Assembly (NCBI GenBank): GCA_964615335.1
Contig: CAZTMT010000006.1
Coordinates: forward strand, 1-64,000
Reading direction: 5' to 3'
Length of the DNA stretch: 64,000 bases
DNA from: HR10 sp964615335
GTDB taxonomy: Bacteria > Acidobacteriota > Blastocatellia > HR10
The notes under the pieces were generated by a model. It was not told the DNA's origin and searched no databases. It saw nothing but the letters and a program-made list of their open reading frames with translations. A program made the translations under genes and the position numbers. Each line of letters opens with the position of its first letter. Within the stretch, counting starts at the first letter, position 1. This document shows positions 55,620-64,000 of the stretch, one piece after another.

Positions 55620-56280
55620 CATTCTGCGGAATCCCACCGCCGCAGAGAGCCCTCCGCAGTCGGCAAAACCCAACCCCATTCCGCAGAGAGCCCTCGAAGA
55701 GGGCGACAGAGAATAGCCTGGGGTGAAGCGGCAGCGGAACTCCAGGAATCCCAACGGGACAAAATTTCATTCCGCAGAAAGCCCACGGAGTGGGCGACAG
55801 AGACTAGCCCGGGGTGGAGCGAAGCGGAACCCTAGGACGGGGGGTGAAGCGAAGCGGAACCCCAGGAAACGGGGTCCCCAATTATTCATTCGTGAGCCCG
55901 CGCCAGCGGGCGGCACACCGGGTCAGAAGCCGAACGATGGGGATAACGCCATTCCCGCATCCCCCGATGTGGTGACCTGGCGTTCATGAACCCAACCGGT
56001 TGGGTGGCCGCCCGATGTGTCGCCCCCTTCGGGGGCTCTTGAGGAAAATTTTGGACCTCACGGTTCCCTAGGGCTTACGCCCTAGGCTATTCTCTGTCGC
56101 CCCCTTCGGGGGCTTTTTGCGGAAAGAGGTCGTTCCGCAAAACGGGCTCGCGCCCCAGGCTATTTTCTGTCGCCCACTGCGTGGGCTCATTGAGGAATTG
56201 GGTCGTTCTCACAATGGGGCTTGCGCCTCGGGTTATTTTCTGTCGCGCACTCCGGAGGCTCTTTGTGGGGAAGGGCGATT
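55620..56280. repeat. Modular palindromic hairpin element, copy E
   Basis: Three left units of the CCGCAGAGAGCCC..GGGCGACAGAGAATAGCC type (55636-55830), the core (about 55870-56012) with GGGTCAGAAGCC, a GGGGAT..ATCCCC hairpin and the palindrome CCCAACCGGTTGGG at 55991-56004, then four right units in reverse orientation to 56280. Stems differ from unit to unit but stay complementary. It lies between two converging genes and abuts the stop of the coiled-coil protein gene. Confidence 0.92.
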
Positions 56281-56281
56281 C

Positions 56282-56845
56282 TCAGGGGCGCAAGAAGACC
56301 AGGAGAATCCCCAGGATGGCTCCAAACTGTCCCACCCAGAAGAGGAACATCCAGCGGATGAAATCAGTGCGCATGGCAGACATCTCCTGACGGATTTTCG
56401 CGCTCTCCTCCACAATCCGGCGCTCGAACCGATCTTCCAGACTCACAAACCGGGCCTCGATCCTGGCCACCTCTTCGGTGATGCGGGCATCCAGCTTGGC
56501 CACCTCTTCGGTGATTCGAACATCCAGCTTGGCCACCTCTTCGGCGATTCGAGCATCCAGCCGCGCGATCTCCTCTCGAAGCTTGGCTGCTTCTTCCGAG
56601 AGCCGGCGCTCGAACCGATCTTCCAGAGCGGTCAGGCGGGCATCCAGCTTGGCTGTTTCCTCGGTGATCCGGGTCTCCAGCTGACTCGTTTGCTCGGTGA
56701 GTCGGCGCGCGAACTTCTCCTCCGAGAGGGCGAGCACGTCCTCCTTGGCCTGGCGGTTCGCCTCATTGATCAACTGCACAAGGGCCTCCGCTCCATCCTC
56801 GCCCAGCTTCTCGCGCAACACTTTGGGGACGATGATCAGGGGCAT
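56282..56845 (-). CDS. Coiled-coil protein with C-terminal membrane anchor
   Basis: A 187-residue protein. Residues 1-50 form a globular N-terminus (MPLIIVPKVLREKLGEDGAE). Residues 55-155 are a coiled coil with a 14-residue period (EEVAKLDARIT and variants). Residues 162-183 are a hydrophobic anchor ending at LVFLRP. It resembles the LA_3696-type proteins known from several phyla; function unknown. GAGGGGAGCG precedes ATG 56845. It lies between repeat E and ctpA, and its stop is directly at the repeat edge. Confidence 0.7.
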   Translation of the reverse strand: MPLIIVPKVLREKLGEDGAEALVQLINEANRQAKEDVLALSEEKFARRLTEQTSQLETRITEETAKLDARLTALEDRFERRLSEEAAKLREEIARLDARIAEEVAKLDVRITEEVAKLDARITEEVARIEARFVSLEDRFERRIVEESAKIRQEMSAMRTDFIRWMFLFWVGQFGAILGILLVFLRP

Positions 56846-56878
56846 GGTCGTCGCTCCCCTCTGTGAAGCCTCCCCGAC

Positions 56879-58489
56879 TTATTTTTTGGCCACTCGCTGC
56901 TTGTAACTCTCCGCTAGGGCGACAGCCTGAGGCATCGCCTCGAGCGCTTTGAGGATTTGCACGTCCGTTTCGCTGAGCACCTGGGTGGCCGTCTCAATCC
57001 CGTGGGCTGCTGTGACGACCTCGTAGCGGATGTACTGGCGGACGAACTCGCGGTTTTCGTCCACCGTTTTGGGGCTCAGGCGGAACTCGCTCTTATGCTC
57101 TTGCAGATACTTCTTGAAGGCTTCGATCACCTGGTCGGGGATGCGGTATTCGTTCGGGTCCAGGACGTGCCGGAACGTGATTCCTGAGATGCGATAGTGC
57201 TCCAGTCCGGGGATGAGTCCGGCGACCAGCTCGCGGGTGAAGGCGAAGATGGGGCCGAGCAGGTTCGATTGCTCGCGCGTGAGAGTGACGGCAGGGACGA
57301 GGACATCGGGCGTAATTCCCCCTCCGGCGTAGACCTCGCGTCCGGAATCGGTGCGGAATCCGGGGCCTTGCGACGGGGTTTGGGATTCGGCCTCGCGGCG
57401 TTGCGCATAGTAGCTGTAGGGCGAGAGTCCCAGATAGCGGCGCTGGATGAACCGTCCGCTCGGAAGCAGATATTTGGCCGTGCTGAGCATCAGTCCCGCT
57501 CCGAAGGGCAGCGGGATGATCGTTTGCACCAGGGCCTTGCCGAAGGTGGGCTCGCCCACGATCAGTCCGCGATCGTGCTCCTGGATGGCCCCGGCGACGA
57601 TTTCCGAGGCCGAAGCCGTCGCGCGATTCACCAGGATCACCAGAGGCATGAGGTTGGGAGTGCCATTCTGCGCATAATACTGCCGTTCGGCCTGGCGGCG
57701 TCCGGTGCGGCTCTTCTGAGTGAGGATCAACTGGCCGGCGGCCAGGAAGCGATCGGCGACGCGCACGGCCTGTTCCAGAAACCCTCCGGGGTTGTTTCGG
57801 AGATCGAGGATGAGGCGCGTGGCGCCCTGGGCCTGCAATTGTGCGAGCGTGTTCTGCAGCTCCTCATCGGTCGTCGTATTGAACCCGCGCGAGAGGGCGA
57901 TGTATCCAACGCCCGGACGGATGAGATACCCGTTGACGATGCTGGGCAGCGGGATGGCATCCCGGATGAGGCGCACGGTGCGGGGCTCTTTCTCCCCGGC
58001 GCGCAGGATCTGCACTTCGACAGCCGTCCCGCGCGGTCCGCGCAAGCGTTCGGAGACCTGTATCGAAGGCCAGCCTTCGGTGGATTCCCCGTTGATGGCT
58101 ACGATCTGATCTCCGTAACGCAGGCCGGCTCGATGCGCCGGTGTGTCTTCAAAGGGGGCCAGGATATAGACCTTGCCGTTGCGCGCGCCGATGGTCGCTC
58201 CGATGCCGTAGTACTGACTCGTCTGCTCGATCCGAAACCGGGCGAATTCCCGCTTGTCGTAGAAATTCGAATGGGGATCGAGCACATGCAGCATCCCCAC
58301 AATGGCTGATTTCACCACGCTCTCGTAGTCAACCTTCTCGACGTAGTTCTCCTCAATGAGGGTCAAGGCCTCGGCGAAATCGGCCAGGATCGCCTGCTCG
58401 CTGGGCGAGTGTTCCAGGGGTTGCAAGGGGACCATCCCCAGAAGGAAAAGGAGAAAGCCGCCCATCAGCGGGCCGATGCGTCGTCTCAC
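56879..58489 (-). CDS. ctpA: C-terminal processing peptidase (S41 family, PDZ-containing)
   Basis: A 536-residue protein: signal peptide (1-22), a PDZ domain (about 90-170, YYGIGATIG..GLRYGDQIVAINGES) and the S41 catalytic core. The serine is in RATASASEIVAGA and the lysine in GEPTFGKALVQT; DLRNNPGG is typical. It trims the C-termini of periplasmic proteins. Although an upstream ATG (58519) is in frame, GTG 58489 is preferred because GAGGAGGAG lies 5 bases before it and a clean signal peptide results. The last 130 residues are a helical extension. Confidence 0.9.
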   Translation of the reverse strand: MRRRIGPLMGGFLLFLLGMVPLQPLEHSPSEQAILADFAEALTLIEENYVEKVDYESVVKSAIVGMLHVLDPHSNFYDKREFARFRIEQTSQYYGIGATIGARNGKVYILAPFEDTPAHRAGLRYGDQIVAINGESTEGWPSIQVSERLRGPRGTAVEVQILRAGEKEPRTVRLIRDAIPLPSIVNGYLIRPGVGYIALSRGFNTTTDEELQNTLAQLQAQGATRLILDLRNNPGGFLEQAVRVADRFLAAGQLILTQKSRTGRRQAERQYYAQNGTPNLMPLVILVNRATASASEIVAGAIQEHDRGLIVGEPTFGKALVQTIIPLPFGAGLMLSTAKYLLPSGRFIQRRYLGLSPYSYYAQRREAESQTPSQGPGFRTDSGREVYAGGGITPDVLVPAVTLTREQSNLLGPIFAFTRELVAGLIPGLEHYRISGITFRHVLDPNEYRIPDQVIEAFKKYLQEHKSEFRLSPKTVDENREFVRQYIRYEVVTAAHGIETATQVLSETDVQILKALEAMPQAVALAESYKQRVAKK

Positions 58490-58577
58490 GGCACTCCTCC
58501 TCGGTGCGAACTGGTTCATCACGGCGAAAGCGTAGCATATTTCTTGTGTCCTCGTACAGGGGGAGAGGCCGGAGAAG

Positions 58578-59130
58578 CGCCCTCAAAGAGGGAAATACCC
58601 AGGGGTGGAGCCTGAGCGAAACCCCGTTTGGAGACCGAACCTCATTCCACAGAGAGCCCTCGAAGAGGGCGACAGAGAATAGCCTGGGGTGGAGCGAAGC
58701 GGAACCCTAGGACGGGGGTGAAGCGAAGCGAAACCCCAGGAAACGGGGTCCCCAATTATCCCCGAGCCCGCACGAGCGGGCGGCACATCGGGTCAGAAGC
58801 CGAACGATGGGGATAACGCCATTCCCGCATCCCCCGATGTGGTGACCTGGCGTACATGAACCCAACCGGTTGGGTGGCCGTCCGATGTGTCGCCCCCTTC
58901 GGGGGCTCTTGAGAAAATTTTGGGCTCGCGGTTTCCTAGGGCTGACGCCCCAGGCTATTTTCTGCCGCCCCCTTCGGGGGCTCCATGCGGGAATGGGTCG
59001 TTCCCCAATGGGGCTTGCGCCCCAGGTTCTGTCGCCTCCTTCGGGGGCTTTGTGCGGAAAATGTGTCGTTCGCACAATGGCGTCCCGGGCTATTTTCTAT
59101 TGCCTGCTTGCGCGGGCTCTTTGCGGGCTC
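58578..59130. repeat. Modular palindromic hairpin element, copy F
   Basis: Two or three left units (58578-58740), then the core (about 58745-58880) with the palindrome CCCAACCGGTTGGG at 58861-58874, then four right units ending near 59130, close to the pyrG stop. About 300 central bases match copy E in the same orientation, with somewhat more differences than C shows. No other feature lies in 58490-59154. Confidence 0.92.
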
Positions 59131-59154
59131 ATTGTCGAGGGCGCGTGAGGGGGC

Positions 59155-60816
59155 TCAGGGGTCTCGCAATTCGGCTTCCGTGCGCATGGGTTCCTCTTCG
59201 GGTTCGGTCACTTCGGAGCGGAGCCGGTGCTCGTAGGACGCCCGGATGAAGCTCACAAACAGAGGATGGGGCTGAAGCGGCTTGGATTTGTACTCGGGAT
59301 GGAACTGGCAGCCGAGAAACCACGGGTGATCCGGCAGCTCGATGATTTCGACGAACCGTCCATCGGGCGACTTGCCGGAGAAGACCAGGCCGTGAGCGGC
59401 CAGCAGATCCTCGTATTCGGGATTGAACTCGTAGCGGTGGCGGTGGCGTTCGCTGATCTCCTGCTGTCCGTAGATGCGCGCGGCCAATGTGCCCGGGCGC
59501 AAGCGGCAGGGGTAAGCGCCCAGGCGCATGGTCCCTCCCATTTGTTCCACGCCGAGCAGATCGCGCAGCTTGTAGAAGATGCGATGGGGCGTTTCCGGAT
59601 TGAATTCGGTGCTGTCGGCCTCATCCAGTCCACAGACGTTGCGCGCGAACTCGATGCAGGCGCATTGCATGCCCAGGCAGATGCCGAAAAAGGGCGTTCG
59701 GGTGCGGCGCGCGTAGGTGACGGCTTTGAGCATCCCGGCGATGCCGCGCTTGCCGAATCCTCCGGGGATCAAAATCCCATCGGCATCGCGCAGGCGTTCC
59801 TCCCACCGCTCGTCGGTGACCAGATGTTCCGACTCGATCCAGCGGATATTCACCTGCAGGTTATTGGCGACCCCTCCGTGCACGAGGGCTTCGCGCAGGC
59901 TCTTGTAGGAATCTTCCAGTTGGACGTACTTGCCCACGATGCCGATGGTCACGCTGTCGGCGGGATGCTTGATGGCTTCCACGAGCCTGGTCCATTCGCG
60001 GAGATCGCTCTCGGCCGCGGGCAAACGCAGCATCCGGAGGATGAGGTCGTCCAGCCCCTGCTTGGCGAATTCCAGAGGGACTTCGTAGATGGACTCGACA
60101 TCCAGGGCCGCGATGACGGCCTCTTCGGAGACGTTGCAGAAGAGCGCGATCTTGGACTTCACATCCGGAGGCAGGGGGCGGCTTGTGCGGCACAGCAGGA
60201 TATCGGGTTGAATGCCGATGGCGCGCAACTCCTTGACCGAATGCTGCGTGGGCTTGGTCTTCAGCTCCCCGGCCGTTCGGATGTAGGGCAGAAGCGTCAG
60301 ATGCACGAAAATGGCGTTCGTGCGTCCGACCTCGTTGCCGAGCTGGCGGATGGCCTCCAGAAAAGGTTGCGATTCGATATCTCCGACCGTTCCCCCGATT
60401 TCGACGATGACGACATCCACGCCGTGAGAGATCTGCCGGATCGCCGCTTTGATCTCATCCGTGATGTGGGGGATGACCTGCACGGTCTTGCCCAGGAAAT
60501 CGCCGCGCCGCTCCTTCTCGATGACGGAGAGGTAGATGCGCCCGGTCGTCCAGTTATTGGCCTGCGTCATGCGCGCGCTGGTGAACCGCTCGTAGTGGCC
60601 CAGGTCCAGGTCGGTTTCCGCTCCATCGTCGGTGACGTAGACCTCGCCGTGTTGAAAGGGCGACATGGTGCCCGCGTCCACATTGATGTAGGGATCGAAC
60701 TTCTGCAGTGTGACGCGCAGCCCGCGCGCTTCCAGCAGACGCCCGATCGAAGCGGCGGCGATCCCTTTCCCCAGGCTCGAAACAACCCCGCCTGTGATGA
60801 AGATGTATTTCGCCAT
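59155..60816 (-). CDS. pyrG: CTP synthase
   Basis: A 553-residue enzyme. The N-terminal synthetase domain starts MAKYIFITGGVVSSLGKG; the C-terminal glutamine amidotransferase has its nucleophile in FFGICLGMQC and the His-Glu pair in CQFHPEY. It aminates UTP to CTP with glutamine. GGAGATCC precedes ATG 60816. A promoter is visible at 60838-60865. Confidence 0.97.
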   Translation of the reverse strand: MAKYIFITGGVVSSLGKGIAAASIGRLLEARGLRVTLQKFDPYINVDAGTMSPFQHGEVYVTDDGAETDLDLGHYERFTSARMTQANNWTTGRIYLSVIEKERRGDFLGKTVQVIPHITDEIKAAIRQISHGVDVVIVEIGGTVGDIESQPFLEAIRQLGNEVGRTNAIFVHLTLLPYIRTAGELKTKPTQHSVKELRAIGIQPDILLCRTSRPLPPDVKSKIALFCNVSEEAVIAALDVESIYEVPLEFAKQGLDDLILRMLRLPAAESDLREWTRLVEAIKHPADSVTIGIVGKYVQLEDSYKSLREALVHGGVANNLQVNIRWIESEHLVTDERWEERLRDADGILIPGGFGKRGIAGMLKAVTYARRTRTPFFGICLGMQCACIEFARNVCGLDEADSTEFNPETPHRIFYKLRDLLGVEQMGGTMRLGAYPCRLRPGTLAARIYGQQEISERHRHRYEFNPEYEDLLAAHGLVFSGKSPDGRFVEIIELPDHPWFLGCQFHPEYKSKPLQPHPLFVSFIRASYEHRLRSEVTEPEEEPMRTEAELRDP

Positions 60817-60837
60817 AGCCGGATCTCCTACCCCCCC

Positions 60838-60865
60838 ATTCTACAGGGGAGGATCGTTCTGTCAA
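60838..60865 (-). promoter_or_regulatory. Promoter of pyrG
   Basis: TTGACA (60865-60860, minus strand) and TAGAAT (60843-60838), 16 bases apart. The start site would lie near 60831, about 15 bases before the ATG, with a G-rich stretch at the beginning of the transcript. In some bacteria a G-rich pyrG leader is used for CTP-dependent reiterative attenuation; the leader here is too short for that. Confidence 0.7.
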
Positions 60866-60959
60866 GCGCGGACCGTGGGGAGGGAGATCGGCCTTCGTTC
60901 GGGGGAGCATGGCTTCGGGGCGGGCGGGATCGAGCGCTTCGGGGGTGTCGCCGTCGCTG

Positions 60960-61769
60960 TCATCGGCTCTCGTGCGAAAGAAGTGCCCGCACGCGCTGGA
61001 GGTCCTCGGGTGTATCCACGCTCCAGCTTCGCTCGGTGACAGGCACGACCCGGATGCGCACGCCGTGTTCCAGAGCGCGCAGTTGCTCTAACTGTTCGGC
61101 TTCTTCCAGGGGCGTCGGAGGCCACGCGGCCAGTCGCAAGAGCACGTCGCGCCGATAGACGTACAAGCCCGTATGGCGCCGGTAGAGGGTCAGAAGTGAA
61201 GGATCGGCGCGAAGCGCGGCCTCCAGGGATCCCGCCTTTCGCACAGCATCGCGCAGGAGGGGGATCGGCTGGCGGGAGAAGTAGAGGGCGAACCCTTCGC
61301 GATCGGTGACCACTTTCACGGTGTTCGGGTTCATGACTTCTTCGACGCTCTCAATGGGTTCGCTTGTCGTCGCCATCTCCACACGCGGGTCCGCAAGGGG
61401 GTCGAGCGCCGCTGCGATGGCGTGAGGGGAGATGAGCGGTTCATCCCCTTGCACGTTCACGATGATCTCCGCTTCCAGACGGGCAGCGACTTCAGCCACG
61501 CGTTCGGTCCCGCTTCGATGCTGCGGCGAGGTGAGGACGGCTTCGCCCCCGGCCCGGCGCACAACTTGAGCGATGCGTTCATCGTCGGTGGCCACAAGTA
61601 CATGCTCAAGAGAAGGCACGCGCCGGACGCGCTCATAGACGTGCAGGATCATCGGACGCCCGCCGATCTCAATGAGCGGCTTTCCGGGCAACCGATGCGA
61701 AGCATAGCGTGCCGGGATGATCGCGACGATTCGATAGGGCGCCACATCCGGCAGAATAGAGGAGGCCAT
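60960..61769 (-). CDS. kdsB: 3-deoxy-manno-octulosonate cytidylyltransferase (CMP-KDO synthetase)
   Basis: A 269-residue enzyme with the motifs IIPARYASHRLPGKPL (residues 17-32), VATDDERI, VNVQGDEPLI and SVDTPEDL at the C-terminus. It activates KDO with CTP for lipopolysaccharide. Its upstream position relative to pyrG, which supplies CTP, is suggestive of joint control, but there is a 143-base gap with a separate pyrG promoter. ATG 61769 has no strong Shine-Dalgarno. Confidence 0.92.
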   Translation of the reverse strand: MASSILPDVAPYRIVAIIPARYASHRLPGKPLIEIGGRPMILHVYERVRRVPSLEHVLVATDDERIAQVVRRAGGEAVLTSPQHRSGTERVAEVAARLEAEIIVNVQGDEPLISPHAIAAALDPLADPRVEMATTSEPIESVEEVMNPNTVKVVTDREGFALYFSRQPIPLLRDAVRKAGSLEAALRADPSLLTLYRRHTGLYVYRRDVLLRLAAWPPTPLEEAEQLEQLRALEHGVRIRVVPVTERSWSVDTPEDLQRVRALLSHESR

Positions 61770-61843
61770 GCGACCGGGTCAAGAGGGATTCTGCCCGCCT
61801 TCGAGCGCACCCCCCTCACGCGCTAGCCGGTATCCTGGGGGCG

Positions 61844-61852
61844 TGCTACAAT
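61844..61852 (+). promoter_or_regulatory. Extended -10 promoter of the coiled-coil nuclease-like gene
   Basis: TGCTACAAT at 61844-61852 matches an extended -10. No good -35 is visible. AAAGGAGAAGGG precedes the ATG at 61875. Confidence 0.5.
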
Positions 61853-61874
61853 TTTCACCGAAAGGAGAAGGGAA

Positions 61875-63083
61875 ATGCCGGAGGTGCTTTCACCGGAAGA
61901 GCGAGAAAAGCTTCGTCAGCGCCTTGAGGAAGCTCTTGGGCAGGCCAATGCTGAAGTGCTCCTTGAGGTCATCGAGAGTTTCATCGCGCGGCAGGTCGAG
62001 CGCGCTTTGGGCGAGCAGCTCGGCGCATTGCAGGATGCTGTTCGACGCATTGTCGAAGGGCATCAGCAGATTCAGGAGACTCTGGTCAAGCTCATTGAGT
62101 CCCAGACGCGGCTGGAAGCTCGCGTCAGCCGGCTGGAAGAGGTGAGCGCCCGGCTGGTCGAAGCGCATGCATCCCTCAGTCGAACGGTCGAGCAGTTAGT
62201 TGATGCCCAGCGACGAATTGAGGAGCGGGTGGGGCGGCTGGAAGAAGTGACGGCGGAGCTGGCTCGGGGACAGGCTGAGTTGCGGGAGGCAGTTCGGGCT
62301 TTGGCTGAGGCGCAAGCACGGACCGAAGAGCAAGTGGGGCGATTGGAGGCCGCCGTTGAACAGTTAGCTGGGGCGCAGGCGCGGACCGAGGAACGAGTGG
62401 GGCGGCTGGAGCAAGTTGTTCAGCAACTGGCCGAGGCGCAAGCACGGACCGAGGAGCGAGTGGGGCGGTTGGAAGAGGTGACGGCGGAGCTGGCTCGGGG
62501 ACAGGCCGAGCTGCGGGAGGCGGTTCGGGCTTTGGCTGAGGCGCAGGCGCGGACCGAGGAGCGAGTGGGGCGGTTGGAAGAGGTGACGGCGGAGCTGGCT
62601 CGGGGACAGGCCGAGCTGCGAGAGGCCATGAAGGCGATGGCTGAGGAGCAAGTCCGCATGCAGAGGGAGCTGCAGCATCTGGCCAAGCAAGTGGGGGGAT
62701 TGAGCGAAACGCTGGGTGCTGACCTTGAAGACCTGGCCTACATCGTGCTCCATGATGTGTTGAAGCGAGAGTTCGGGTGGAAAGTCGGTCCTTTGCAACG
62801 GACCTGGCAGAAGTGGAACGATCGTCTGGAAGAGATCAACATCTTCGGTCGCGCTGAAGACCCGGCTCGTCCGGGCCGCATGATCTGGATTGTGGGCGAA
62901 GCCAAGTATAACCTCACCGTGCGTGAGGTCGAACGGTTTGCCAAGCTCGTCGAGCGGGCCCGGAAGCACCTGATCGGCGAGATCTTCCCCGTCTGTTTCT
63001 GCCGGCGCGCGCGGCCTGAAGTGCAAGATCGCGTTCGGGATCTGGGCTTGCGTCTGGTCTTCTCCTACGGCCACATGGTCTGA
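61875..63083 (+). CDS. Long coiled-coil protein with C-terminal PD-(D/E)XK-like domain
   Basis: A 402-residue protein. Residues 1-60 are helical (LSPEEREKLRQRL), about 65-275 form a coiled coil made of 35- and 21-residue modules, and 280-402 form a small domain with EEINIFGRA (E319/E320, N322) and VGEAKYN (E342, K344). The D/E..ExK pattern fits PD-(D/E)XK nucleases such as the DUF3782 group. GTP- or DNA-binding sites are not seen. It may be a structural or DNA-processing protein; function is unknown. AAAGGAGAAGGG sets ATG 61875. Confidence 0.72.
   Translation: MPEVLSPEEREKLRQRLEEALGQANAEVLLEVIESFIARQVERALGEQLGALQDAVRRIVEGHQQIQETLVKLIESQTRLEARVSRLEEVSARLVEAHASLSRTVEQLVDAQRRIEERVGRLEEVTAELARGQAELREAVRALAEAQARTEEQVGRLEAAVEQLAGAQARTEERVGRLEQVVQQLAEAQARTEERVGRLEEVTAELARGQAELREAVRALAEAQARTEERVGRLEEVTAELARGQAELREAMKAMAEEQVRMQRELQHLAKQVGGLSETLGADLEDLAYIVLHDVLKREFGWKVGPLQRTWQKWNDRLEEINIFGRAEDPARPGRMIWIVGEAKYNLTVREVERFAKLVERARKHLIGEIFPVCFCRRARPEVQDRVRDLGLRLVFSYGHMV
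62217..62657 (+). repeat. In-frame tandem modules in the coiled-coil gene
   Basis: Modules start at 62217, 62448 and 62553. Each is 105 bases (35 residues, five heptads). The first 68 bases of the last two are identical, the first differs mostly at silent sites. Two shorter 63-base modules lie between. It marks recent expansion by unequal recombination or slippage. Confidence 0.85.
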
Positions 63084-63134
63084 GCGCGCAAGGCAAGAGG
63101 AAGCGAAGGGGCAGAAGGCCGCTCCTCCGCCAGC

Positions 63135-64000
63135 TCAGTGAGGCGTCTTCAGGATCACATCCCCTTCGGCGAGGCCGTCGAGGACTTCAACGTACATCTC
63201 GTCATGGAGTCCGAGGCGCACCGGGCGTTCGATCCAGCGATTCCCCTGTTTCACCTTCACGAGCGTCTGGCCCTGGCGCGTGAGGACGGCGCTGCGCGGG
63301 ATGATGAGGACGTTTTCTTTCCGGGCGAGCTGGATGAGCACGTCCACGCGCAAGCCGATGACGAGTCGTCCGCGAGCGTGGGGATCCAGCTGGATCCACG
63401 TCTCCAGGACCTCGCGGTCGCGCTTCTCGGCGGGATCATCGCCCAGCAGCGTCTTGCGACCCAAAGCGGCACTCACGCGGATGACGTGGCCTGTGAAGAC
63501 CTCTCCGCGATAGGCATCGGCGGTGATGAAGGCGGGGGCTCCGAGGCGGATCTTCGCCACATCGGTCTCATCAATTTCGGCGCGGACGTGCAGTTGAGAG
63601 TCATCGGTCAGAGAGAGGACCGGCTGGGCGAGCGTTTCGGGGAGCACGACCTCGCCGGGATGTCGAAAGCGCTTGAGGATGAGGCCATCGCAGGGGGCGC
63701 GAAGGAGCGTATTCTCGTACTGAGCTTGAGCCTCGCGCAGGCGGGCGCGCGCCAGTTGCACCTCGGCCTGCGCGGCGGCGATCTCCTGGGCGCGGCTTCC
63801 GGCCAGTACGCGCTCGTAGTGGGAGCGGGCGGCATCCCAGCGGGCGCGCGCCGTTCGCCACTCTCGTTCGGCCTGATCCAGCTCCTCGCGGGAGAGGATG
63901 CCGCGCTCGTAAAGCCGTCGGGCGCGCGCCCATGCCGCTTCGGCGTATTCGGCAGCAGCGCGAGCTTCCTCGACGGCGGCGCGCGCCTGCTCCTTCTCTT
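63135..64000 (-). CDS. Periplasmic adaptor subunit of an efflux system (HlyD/RND type), 5' end missing
   Basis: At least 288 residues, open to the window end, so the N-terminus is missing. The visible part begins in an Ala/Glu/Arg-rich alpha-hairpin (LYERGILSREELDQAE), followed by a lipoyl half (APCDGLILKRFRHPGEVV) and beta-barrel domains (VLSLTDDSQLHVRAEIDETD), and ends VILKTPH. Such adaptors bridge an inner-membrane pump and the outer membrane. Partner genes should lie past 64000 or elsewhere. No neighbour here encodes a pump. Confidence 0.85.
   Translation of the reverse strand, partial: EKEQARAAVEEARAAAEYAEAAWARARRLYERGILSREELDQAEREWRTARARWDAARSHYERVLAGSRAQEIAAAQAEVQLARARLREAQAQYENTLLRAPCDGLILKRFRHPGEVVLPETLAQPVLSLTDDSQLHVRAEIDETDVAKIRLGAPAFITADAYRGEVFTGHVIRVSAALGRKTLLGDDPAEKRDREVLETWIQLDPHARGRLVIGLRVDVLIQLARKENVLIIPRSAVLTRQGQTLVKVKQGNRWIERPVRLGLHDEMYVEVLDGLAEGDVILKTPH

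Overview
The window looks like chromosome of a GC-rich, Gram-negative bacterium, most likely an Acidobacteriota member. The reasons are: three secreted VWFA proteins of the acidobacterial type, a very large TonB-dependent receptor with an N-terminal carboxypeptidase-regulatory domain, KDO synthesis (kdsB) implying LPS, secreted S9 and M28 peptidases, and a detached atpDC pair. No rRNA is present, so the phylum call is an inference from gene content.

Layout. 1-1.7 kb: the tail of an unknown gene, then a five-heme secreted cytochrome c with a strong terminator. 1.8-5.8 kb (minus): a korD-korA-korB-korC-leucine dehydrogenase operon that fits branched-chain amino acid oxidation to ferredoxin. 6.2-9.2 kb: feoB plus a DtxR-FeoA fusion regulator. 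9.3-10.7 kb: a WG-repeat protein, hairpin-array repeat A and tRNA-Asn. 10.8-18.4 kb: nadA, two secreted prolyl-oligopeptidase-family enzymes, a D-threonine aldolase/D-serine dehydratase-like enzyme and a secreted metallo-hydrolase. 18.4-25.5 kb (minus): tRNA-His, a histone H1-like protein, purH, an HU/M50 protease/VWFA operon behind a perfect sigma-70 consensus promoter, and gltX with a membrane protein. 25.7-31.4 kb: an NrdD-like protein that appears to lack both catalytic cysteines, a 3D-domain protein, a membrane pyrophosphatase and tRNA-Met. 31.6-37.7 kb (minus): an M28 peptidase, a threonine synthase/sulfur-carrier/E1-like activating enzyme cluster and a threonine dehydratase. 37.8-44.9 kb: an AddB/AddA-type helicase-nuclease. 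45-46.9 kb: two VWFA proteins. 47-56.3 kb: atpDC, the TonB receptor, a beta-helix protein and a small membrane protein, all lying between two nearly identical inverted copies (C and E) of the repeat element. 56.3-64 kb: a coiled-coil membrane protein, a C-terminal processing protease, repeat F, pyrG, kdsB, a coiled-coil PD-(D/E)XK-type protein and the 3' part of an HlyD-type efflux adaptor.

The most unusual feature is a family of intergenic, modular, palindromic elements (four full copies and two fragments). They consist of head-to-head arrays of hairpin units around a conserved core of about 130 bp. The hairpin stems vary in sequence but keep pairing, so structure appears to be selected. Copies C and E are inverted relative to each other and nearly identical over about 440 bp, so the 8 kb between them could invert. 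Other points of interest are the NrdD-like pseudo-reductase, a sulfur-carrier protein with a tail after its Gly-Gly next to a threonine synthase, and an AddA that carries the Fe-S nuclease signature normally found in AddB.
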